A stretch of DNA of 64,000 nucleotides from Sporisorium sorghi (Eukaryota > Basidiomycota > Ustilaginomycetes > Ustilaginales > Ustilaginaceae), in the NCBI GenBank assembly GCA_023212695.1, contig JALCCG010000019.1:62001-126000 (forward strand), read 5' to 3'. Position numbers and translations under genes: made by a program. Positions within the stretch are counted from its first letter, which is position 1; the number at the start of each line of letters is the position of its first letter. The notes under the pieces are model-generated. The model was not told the DNA's origin. It ran no database searches and saw only the letters and a program-made list of their open reading frames with translations. Positions 8,157 through 14,803 of the stretch are shown piece by piece.

Positions 8157-8498
8157 ATGTTGACCGAAAAAATAAAAGAACTTTATAGAGCAGAAATTGA
8201 GTATCTTGAGGTACATCATTCAGGTATAATTTTATCTAATTACCTAGAAGAGTTAGTATGGATAGATGAGGAACTAAATAAATGGAATCCGGAAAGAAAC
8301 CCGTTTAATATAGAATTCTATCTCTCACTGGAAAAATTAAGGAGCTTGGTGATAAAAAGAATAAACTCAATTATTTTCTCTGAAACCAATACGGAAATCG
8401 CGTACTTAACAAGCTGTATAGAAGAACTCAATCAATTACCTCCAGATCGATTTGAAAGAGTGGCATCTAAGCCACCTGTTAAGGCGAGATTTGCTTGA
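8157..8498 (+). CDS. Hypothetical protein, 113 aa
   Basis: A soluble helical protein (MLTEKIKELYRAEIEYLEVH) with AAGGAG upstream of the ATG. It has its own class A leader and lies directly before the replication initiator unit, so it may act in replication or copy control; that is inference from position only. Confidence 0.65.
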   Translation: MLTEKIKELYRAEIEYLEVHHSGIILSNYLEELVWIDEELNKWNPERNPFNIEFYLSLEKLRSLVIKRINSIIFSETNTEIAYLTSCIEELNQLPPDRFERVASKPPVKARFA

Positions 8499-8501
8499 AT
8501 T

Positions 8502-8612
8502 TTGTTGTGATGATTATTCTATGTTATATTAATCATGGAATTTTATAAGGAACAACATCAGAAGCACTGATGACAAACCCCCAATAGGGGGCATTTGTCA
8601 TTCAGTGCTTTT
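8502..8612 (+). promoter_or_regulatory. Class A leader (A3) of the rep gene
   Basis: TTGTTG (8502-8507), 17 bp, TATATT (8525-8530). Small hairpin CATCAG-AAGCA-CTGATG (8556-8572) is the longest of the set. Terminator 8562-8612 pairs AAGCACTG with CAGTGCTT around TGACAAA and CCCCC/GGGGG inner stems. Control here would set initiator level and so copy number. Confidence 0.85.
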
Positions 8613-8656
8613 ATTATTTTCTTTTTAAATATACAATAGAAGGAGAAATGCACGTA

Positions 8657-9919
8657 ATGGAGGACAAGATTATGAAAGTTATAAGAGGGACGCTACGTCA
8701 TGAAGCTCTTAATATAATTCAGGTCTTCACACAACTTAAAAAGATGAATCTTTCACAAGAAGAGATTGACATGCACTTAGCACCTAATATTCACCAGTCT
8801 GCTAAACGATTGGTACGCCATAAAACACTCCAGCTCTCATTAGAGTTTACTCAACTTGGGAACGAATATAATCAAATAACTCGTCAAGTTAATGAAGATG
8901 AAAGAAACAAAGTCCCAATCGATGAACAAAAGTACATGCAGCAAATGATTCTTGAATTAGAATACAAAATGTTAGAAAAAGCGCTGGAAATAAAAAAGAT
9001 TGAGAATCGCAAAGTCCCTGACACACCGATTGAAACGAATCTCATCGAACACGGACTATTTGGTGCGGGCTCTCATTCAAAAGCAGTGATGAAAAAGAAA
9101 TACTCCGGTGGATTCGTTCAGCAAACCAGAAACGGATTTAGACGACTCTACTATGAAAATGCTAATGGTGTTTTCTTAGGAATATTTGACGCTCGTGTAC
9201 TCGCTGGACTTACCAAGCTATATTTCGAAAACGGCGGTGAACAAAAATTTTCATTTAACTTTAACGAGTTGGTTCGAGCAATGGAAACAGAACCTTCCGG
9301 AAAGGAATACATGGAGCTGCATGAAAGCCTAATAAATCTTTCACGGACCCAAATCATCATGGAAGAGTATTATCTACCAGGTAGTAAATATCGACAGCGT
9401 ACAATTCTGTATCATCCGATCGATACTCTTGAGTTTATTTTACGTGATGGGGAAGAGCCAGGCAGGGAAAGGGCAGCAAGTGTTACTTTTCATCGGCACA
9501 TCCATGATTCCTTACAAGCAGGTAATTTCCTTCATATGAACGTTGTATTATTTAACGACCTTCATAAGCCGATTACAAAACTATTGTATGTTAACATGAT
9601 AAACTCTTGTGCTCAGAATGTAACATCGTATCATGTCGATACTCTTACTCAACACCTGAATCTACAAACAGAGAATCGTTCACTCGTTGTAAGCGGGATT
9701 TTAGATGCTTTTCAAGAGCTTCAAACGATGGATGTAATCAGTTCTTATGAGGTTGTATATGGTCCCAGACGAAGTATTCAATATATTAATTTCGTGCCAG
9801 GAGACCTTCTACAGATGAGTAACAAATACCCAATAGAAATAGACAAACATGACAATGAGGTAATCCAAGAGACACTTCAACTCATGTTAACTAAAAATGA
9901 GCCGATGCATTCTACTTGA
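8657..9919 (+). CDS. Putative plasmid replication initiator (Rep)
   Basis: About 420 aa. Its position, directly upstream of nine iterons and DnaA boxes, makes it the likely initiator that binds them. The N-terminal third is helical (about 1-130); the centre and C-terminus (about 160-400) have the mixed basic and aromatic character of winged-helix initiators (FRRLYYENANGVFLGIFDAR, YGPRRSIQYINFVPGD). No HUH or RepB_primase motif seen. Starts are possible at 8648, 8657 and 8672; AGGAG is too close to the first, and GGAGG at 8659 would serve 8672. The stop overlaps a short TCGGCT inverted repeat. Confidence 0.65.
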   Translation: MEDKIMKVIRGTLRHEALNIIQVFTQLKKMNLSQEEIDMHLAPNIHQSAKRLVRHKTLQLSLEFTQLGNEYNQITRQVNEDERNKVPIDEQKYMQQMILELEYKMLEKALEIKKIENRKVPDTPIETNLIEHGLFGAGSHSKAVMKKKYSGGFVQQTRNGFRRLYYENANGVFLGIFDARVLAGLTKLYFENGGEQKFSFNFNELVRAMETEPSGKEYMELHESLINLSRTQIIMEEYYLPGSKYRQRTILYHPIDTLEFILRDGEEPGRERAASVTFHRHIHDSLQAGNFLHMNVVLFNDLHKPITKLLYVNMINSCAQNVTSYHVDTLTQHLNLQTENRSLVVSGILDAFQELQTMDVISSYEVVYGPRRSIQYINFVPGDLLQMSNKYPIEIDKHDNEVIQETLQLMLTKNEPMHST

Positions 9920-9994
9920 TGCGTCGGCTTATTTTTATATATTATCATAATCTATTTATCAATAAAAATATTTTATCATAAACAAGAGAATTAA

Positions 9995-10183
9995 ACTATA
10001 TACTGAACCCCTAAACAAACTATATACTGAGCCCCGAACTATATACTGAACCCCTAAACAAACTATATACTGAGCCCCGAACTATATACTGAGCCCCTAA
10101 ACAAACTATATACTGAACCCCGAACTATATACTGAGCCCCGAACTATATACTGAACCCCTGCCCAAAGTATATACTGAACCCC
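9995..10183 (+). repeat. Origin: nine 17-bp iterons
   Basis: Consensus ACTATATACTGARCCCC, starting at 9995, 10019, 10038, 10062, 10081, 10105, 10124, 10143 and 10167 (the last has AGT for ACT). Start-to-start spacing is 24, 19, 24, 19, 24, 19, 19, 24 nt; the 24-nt steps hold CTAAACAAACT-type linkers and the 19-nt steps hold GA. A typical initiator-binding array of a theta plasmid. An AT-rich stretch (9930-9990) lies on the rep side. Confidence 0.92.
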
Positions 10184-10231
10184 GATTGACCAAACGATTT
10201 TAAGAATGCTATTGTCAAGTTAGATTCAACC

Positions 10232-10276
10232 TGTGGAAAATTCGACCTTTTTCGATTAGTTATCCACAGTGGATAA
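10232..10276. promoter_or_regulatory. DnaA boxes next to the iterons
   Basis: TTATCCACA at 10260-10268 is a perfect DnaA box and forms a small palindrome with GTGGATAA to 10276. TGTGGAAAA at 10232-10240 is a near-match in the opposite orientation. Together with the iterons this marks the replication origin and suggests that host DnaA takes part. Confidence 0.75.
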
Positions 10277-10315
10277 AATAAAAAGAGCCCTTCAAATGTC
10301 AAAGGACTCTTCTCT

Positions 10316-10345
10316 GGATATCTGTGCTACCAACACTAGATATCC
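10316..10345. repeat. Inverted repeat between origin and second rep-region gene
   Basis: GGATATCT (10316-10323) and AGATATCC (10338-10345), perfect 8-bp arms with a further GTG/CAC inside. No T-run follows. It may be an operator or part of the origin. The surrounding 10270-10500 contains no convincing gene. Confidence 0.45.
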
Positions 10346-10520
10346 TGGAACATATACGGAGATCACCGGCAGCCACCAGATCTCACTTTCAAAGCTTTCT
10401 CTTCCATTTTTAAAAATGGTTGATAGAAGGCCTGCTTTAATATTGTCTTCTTTAACTTTATATTATCAAAATCTAGCTTCTAAGTCCACAAAAAAGCGAT
10501 AGGAAGGAGGTGCCAGAGGA

Positions 10521-12068
10521 ATGAAAGCACTCATTTTAGGTAATAGATTGGGGATCGTTGAGAGTAAAGCAACTTATCCTGTAAAGATCACTTCCTTATT
10601 CTTGAATCAGTTATTCGATATGAATCTAAACTTTAGTAGCAGAATGAAGTTTTCATTTAGAGATGGTGGTACTTTGCGATTAAAAGATCATCTTACTCAT
10701 GCAGATCTTCAACTAGCGTTTATTCTTTTTCGCTGTTGTAATGCTTACGGGTATATTGATCTTACCAATAGGAAAGCTTTATATCGGCGTCTAGAAAATG
10801 AATTTGAGTCTCCTATTAGCGAAGGCCAATTTTATGCTGCTCTCGAAAAATTTTCTCATCATCAATTGATTCTCTCCGAAGAATCAGCAGATGGGGATAT
10901 TCGACATAGGTTAAATTATTTCATGAACGAGAAAACCAATAAAATTGGCCACTATGTCCTGTTTCATCCGTTTGTATTTACTAAAGTGTTTCATGAATTA
11001 ACATTGGCAGAGAAGAAATTGATTATTTCAGCTTATGCACAGGCGAGCGGCAGCTCAAAAAAGATCATTACTAGGAATTTGAAACAAGTGGATAAGACTT
11101 TTAGACACGCTCAATTTTCCGGTCTTTTGTCTTTTTTACATAAAAGCCAGAAGAGCCATATCTCTGATATTCTCAATAATTTGGCTCAACTTTTACTTCC
11201 AGTTGAAACTAAAACTAATGCAAAGCTTTTAGATAGTGTGCAATTGGTTAAAGGGAAAAATGGATATAAAGCAGAATTGAAATTTAATTCAGAATTTTTA
11301 ATTCCTGTAGTGAACAAAGATCAACAAAAATATTACAATCCTCTGGATGCCTGCTCTCTTTATCCAAAGTTTTTTTCGTTTCTAAAAAGGGAAGCTGATT
11401 TCTACGGAATTGGAGAACTCTTTTCAGACCAACATTTGTCTAATCGTCTAGTAAAAAGACTACGGCCGGTAAGTGTCCGTTTAATTAGACATGCTTTTCA
11501 TGATTTGATGGAATATGTAAAAGAGAAGGGGATCCTGCCTCGTAATCCAGAATACATGATTAAGCACAGTATCGAGGATAAGTTCAATACAATCCTCGAT
11601 AAAGTGATCACTAAGGTAGGAGCAGATGAATTTGTTCGATATCCTGAAACTAGGGAGGAGCTAGTCAAAGAAAGGAAATGGAGTTTCTCGCAGGCAGCTT
11701 TAAAATCAAAACTGGGAATTAAAAAAATTCGGATTCGCATGGAACAAACTATAAAATCACTGAACAGAAGTTACCCTGTTCTGCCTTGGGACGTTTCAGA
11801 TTATGGAGCGGGTCCCACTACATATCAGTATCAAGAACTACGAAAATTCTTGGATATAGATAGCATAAAGAGAGAGGCATTAATAGAAAAGGTTGATCCA
11901 TTTTATTACGGTGATCTTGAGTATAATGCACTCTTAGCTATTCGAAACACTAATCCAAAAGTTGTAGAAGATTGGATACGTGGGGAATTACCAAAATTAC
12001 CTAGATTACCTGGTAAGCGCCTTCTACCATATAACTTCCGGTTAGAGAACCTAGTGTTTTCTAATTAA
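10521..12068 (+). CDS. Large origin-linked protein, probably replication or partition
   Basis: A 515 aa basic protein with no signal or membrane segment and no motif I can name. It begins directly after the iteron origin with AGGAAGGAGG and a closer AGAGG before the ATG. Sections such as AFSGQ-free, Arg/Lys-rich helices around 280-420 could bind nucleic acid. Location suggests a role in initiation or plasmid maintenance, but there is no Walker motif, so it is not a ParA. Followed by a terminator. Confidence 0.6.
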   Translation: MKALILGNRLGIVESKATYPVKITSLFLNQLFDMNLNFSSRMKFSFRDGGTLRLKDHLTHADLQLAFILFRCCNAYGYIDLTNRKALYRRLENEFESPISEGQFYAALEKFSHHQLILSEESADGDIRHRLNYFMNEKTNKIGHYVLFHPFVFTKVFHELTLAEKKLIISAYAQASGSSKKIITRNLKQVDKTFRHAQFSGLLSFLHKSQKSHISDILNNLAQLLLPVETKTNAKLLDSVQLVKGKNGYKAELKFNSEFLIPVVNKDQQKYYNPLDACSLYPKFFSFLKREADFYGIGELFSDQHLSNRLVKRLRPVSVRLIRHAFHDLMEYVKEKGILPRNPEYMIKHSIEDKFNTILDKVITKVGADEFVRYPETREELVKERKWSFSQAALKSKLGIKKIRIRMEQTIKSLNRSYPVLPWDVSDYGAGPTTYQYQELRKFLDIDSIKREALIEKVDPFYYGDLEYNALLAIRNTNPKVVEDWIRGELPKLPRLPGKRLLPYNFRLENLVFSN

Positions 12069-12080
12069 CCCCTCAACCTG

Positions 12081-12114
12081 CTCTCAAAAATTCTTACTTT
12101 TTGAGGGCTCTTTG
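12081..12114 (+). terminator. Terminator after the 515-aa gene
   Basis: Stem CTCTCAAAAA/TTTTTGAGGG (12081-12090 with 12098-12107), then CTCTTTG. Confidence 0.65.
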
Positions 12115-12662
12115 CATTGCAGCTTATAACTTCCCTAAGGATATTTTTTTTAGAAAAGCCCACTCTTTTGTCTGCAAGAAATAGTTCTAACAAATTGAGG
12201 TTGTTGATAACTAAGTTGGCAGCCGGTCTTCTGGCCATAAAATCATATTATTCCAAGTTAATACCTGTGATATTTCTGTGTATAAGTTTAGTCCATCAAA
12301 TAACATATCTGTTTACTTTATCGTTATCCATGTGAAATGTACTAAATCATATAAAACCAAGTTTATAAAAGTTAATTTATGTTGATAACTTGGTCTTTTC
12401 CATTTGATTAATTTCACTTGGTTTTATATTAATAGAATAAGGTACAGCTCAATTTAGTATTCCACATTAGCACTTTTTACTTTGATTTATATTCTATAAA
12501 GGCTCCTAAATCCTTTTATTGCTTGACTTTTTAGCTCAAAAATTACCGTAGTGTCGTTTTATTTATTAGTATCTAAAACCTATGTATTATCCTATTATAA
12601 GCAGGTGGAGAAATACTTATTCCTTAAATTCCTTATCTAAGACTTTTTTAAATATACTTTTC
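12115..12662. other. AT-rich intergenic region with a 14-bp inverted repeat
   Basis: About 550 bp without a convincing gene. It holds a perfect 14-bp inverted repeat, ATATAAAACCAAGT (12349-12362) and ACTTGGTTTTATAT (12416-12429), with a third ACTTGGT at 12388. A 72-aa frame inside lacks a ribosome site. Could be a centromere-like, operator or origin-associated site. Confidence 0.4.
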
Positions 12663-12793
12663 TTTACAAAACGCTATAGGTTATGGAATAATAAATTCAA
12701 GATTAAAATTATTCAAAATATTTACTTTAGGGAAGCACCCTGAACCATAAAACTCACCATTGTGAGCTTATATGTCGTTCAGGGTGCTTTTTA
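12663..12793 (+). promoter_or_regulatory. Class A leader (A4)
   Basis: TTTACA (12663-12668), 18 bp, AATAAT (12687-12692). Small hairpin AGGG-AAGCA-CCCT (12729-12741). Terminator 12733-12793 pairs AAGCACCCTGAAC with GTTCAGGGTGCTT around a CAC/GTG inner stem. Confidence 0.85.
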
Positions 12794-12813
12794 TTTTGAA
12801 AGGAGCAAAAATT

Positions 12814-13515
12814 ATGGAAAAGGCACAAGAAAGACAGTTTCTTCATAACATGTACTTTTACAATCGAATGTTTAATTTTGAAGTGTACACTTTACTTCAA
12901 GCAATGGTGAACTGCGGAGTGAATATTCTTGTTCACGGCAGAAAAGGAGCTGGTGGAGACGAATTACTGAATACCCTCTTTGATTCAAAAACAACAACAG
13001 AAGATATCACTATGTATCTTGGTCCAGTTTCTATCAAGGATTTGTACCCTAGAAGAAAAATTTATGATATCGGAGTAGAGCAGCCCGATGGGGAGACTTT
13101 TCTACAATCTAATGTTGCAGTAATAAATGGCCTTACTAGAGAAAATATTCAATTTTTTTTAGAGATGTGTAAAAGAGGTCAAGGATTAGCTTCTTTGGAG
13201 AGTAATACACTTAATTTCGCCTTGGAGGAAGCGGATGAACTATTAAGGGACAGCACTATTTCGGAGGAAAACTTGAATGCGATCGATTTCGTTCTAACTG
13301 TTGAGGCCCATAAGCTCGTATCAATATCCGAAGTAGTAGTAAACCAACTTGGTAAATGTGAACTGCAGCCAATTTCACAGTATGTTGGTGGTAATGAATA
13401 CTCTTTTAACTCCTTCATGTCAGAAGATAAATTAATTAAAATGCGTAATAACAATTACGAAGAAGCAGAACGATTTCTACTTTCTATTAGAACGTACGAG
13501 CCATCTGAAGAATAA
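12814..13515 (+). CDS. Degenerate VirB11/CpaF-like ATPase-fold protein
   Basis: 233 aa; ATG at 12814 follows AAAGGAG. Residues 37-49 (NILVHGRKGAGGD) align with the VirB11/CpaF Walker A region (nilisG..GsGKT), but the Lys-Thr pair is Gly48-Asp49. NGLTRENIQFFLEMCKRGQG at about 108 corresponds to the family block E.R..E..d.l.A..tGH, and the following ASLESNTLNFAL to sTiHAns...al. The resemblance is by eye. If right, this is a non-hydrolysing relative, perhaps a structural or regulatory partner of the transfer ATPases. It lies beside the coupling-protein gene. Confidence 0.55.
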   Translation: MEKAQERQFLHNMYFYNRMFNFEVYTLLQAMVNCGVNILVHGRKGAGGDELLNTLFDSKTTTEDITMYLGPVSIKDLYPRRKIYDIGVEQPDGETFLQSNVAVINGLTRENIQFFLEMCKRGQGLASLESNTLNFALEEADELLRDSTISEENLNAIDFVLTVEAHKLVSISEVVVNQLGKCELQPISQYVGGNEYSFNSFMSEDKLIKMRNNNYEEAERFLLSIRTYEPSEE

Positions 13516-13518
13516 AAG

Positions 13519-13560
13519 AAAAGCCGCGGGATCTTAGGATCCGTGGCTTTTCCATTTTTT
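13519..13560. terminator. Bidirectional terminator
   Basis: AAAAGCC-CGG-ATC paired with GAT-CG-GGCTTTT, then a T-run. It lies between convergent genes at 13515 and 13560. Confidence 0.85.
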
Positions 13561-14021
13561 TAGTTATTTGAATAGTCATTCACATGAACCAATTCAAATC
13601 GTTCTGAATTGTTAAAAAGATCCTGTGGTGAAATACCACTAGAATTGATATTTGCAACTGATTTTTTCGCATCATTTTCAGATAAGACATTTATTTCTTC
13701 AGGAAGTTTGAAGAGAAGAACGATAAACTTCTTCATATCTGGCTTATAGAGAGTGGTTAAATCGATACACGTTTCAATACTCTCTTTAAAACCAGTACCT
13801 ATGTCCGCATACAAAAGGTTTGTTTGATAATCAAGGCTTAACGCTAAGAACTTCTGATCTTGAGAGAATGATGATGGATCAGCGATAACCGAATGAAAAA
13901 CACGCTTCAACAATGCCAAAGCATCCTCATATTGGAGTGATTCAATGATTTTATTTTTTGGTCTTGGGGGTCCCGGTTTCATCAGGACCTCATACAGATG
14001 TAGGATGTTTGTCTGTGACAT
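13560..14021 (-). CDS. Hypothetical protein, 153 aa
   Basis: Begins MSQTNILHLYEVLMKPGPPR at 14021, chosen because a GGGGGA site lies about 9 nt upstream. A soluble, helical protein with a Pro/Lys-rich segment near residue 20. No recognised domain. The only minus-strand genes in the transfer region are this one and its neighbour at 14145. Confidence 0.6.
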   Translation of the reverse strand: MSQTNILHLYEVLMKPGPPRPKNKIIESLQYEDALALLKRVFHSVIADPSSFSQDQKFLALSLDYQTNLLYADIGTGFKESIETCIDLTTLYKPDMKKFIVLLFKLPEEINVLSENDAKKSVANINSSGISPQDLFNNSERFELVHVNDYSNN

Positions 14022-14144
14022 ACTCTTTTTTCCCCCATATTCTAGAATATCCAATTAACTATTGTCATTATAAACAACAGATTTTAATTCGAGAAACAGT
14101 AGGGAAAACAGAAGTCAAATAGGGGCACTTGATTAAATTAATTA

Positions 14145-14429
14145 CTATTTACTTGGTTCGAAATGTTTTTTGAGAAGTTGATTGTAAACGTCTTGATGAA
14201 TTAAAGTGTTCTCTTCCAGATATGATGTGAGATCCTTTGTCGAGATAGATAGGATTGTTGACATTGTCTCCTCCTGAAAAGAAGGTGTATTCTCTTTAAT
14301 CTTTAGCAATAATTCTTCACGAAAGGCTTTTTCTTTTTTTGCACGTTCATTTTTTGAATGAATATATCCTTTTATGAACATGAAGAGTAATAGGAAGATG
14401 ATTAAACTAACAATAATTACTGGAAACAA
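14145..14429 (-). CDS. Single-span membrane protein, 94 aa
   Basis: N-terminal membrane helix (about 2-22: VIIVSLIIFLLLFMFIKGYI), then a charged cytoplasmic helical tail. Starts at TTG after AGGAGAGG. Divergent from the coupling-protein gene. Function unknown. Confidence 0.6.
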   Translation of the reverse strand: MFPVIIVSLIIFLLLFMFIKGYIHSKNERAKKEKAFREELLLKIKENTPSFQEETMSTILSISTKDLTSYLEENTLIHQDVYNQLLKKHFEPSK

Positions 14430-14579
14430 AATAAATCCTCTCCTTACTGTGCTTTTTAGCTGATTTTAAATCTGATAAACCATGGCTTACTTAATCCTAA
14501 TATCAGTGTACCATTAGAAACCATTAAGTTAGAAATAACAGATTTATATCTACGATTTCTCGAAAGTGTTTAGTTCCAT

Positions 14580-14668
14580 TATAATAAAAGCAGATTGCAA
14601 ATAATTAATCACTTTGACCTGGAAGCACCGGGCTAACTCCGTTAGGAGTTAGTTCCGTGTGCTTTTTT
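14580..14668 (+). promoter_or_regulatory. Class A leader (A5) of the coupling-protein gene
   Basis: TATAAT at 14580-14585 with only a weak -35. Small hairpin CCTGG-AAGCA-CCGGG (14618-14632, one G-U pair). Terminator 14623-14668 pairs AGCAC with GTGCT and holds CTAACTCC/GGAGTTAG, then TTTTTTT. Confidence 0.8.
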
Positions 14669-14803
14669 TGCGTTCGAACGAGGGGGGAGAACAAGTGCAG
14701 TAGATTTATCAGCTAAAGCAAACTGATTGTAGAAGGTTCTTTTTCATAGCAATAACTGAAAATCTTCGACTCTAAGAAAGGAGAGATAGAACTGGAGAAT
14801 AAT

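Noticed and set aside
9995..10183. Regular repeats resembling a CRISPR array
   Set aside because: The 17-bp units are separated by only 2-7 nt, there are no unique spacers or cas genes, and the location next to rep and DnaA boxes fits iterons.
10269..10502. 77-aa frame between origin and the 515-aa gene
   Set aside because: No ribosome site, low-complexity content, and it overlaps the DnaA palindrome and an inverted repeat.
12117..12335. 72-aa frame in the AT-rich gap
   Set aside because: No ribosome site or promoter, and it begins in the terminator of the preceding gene.
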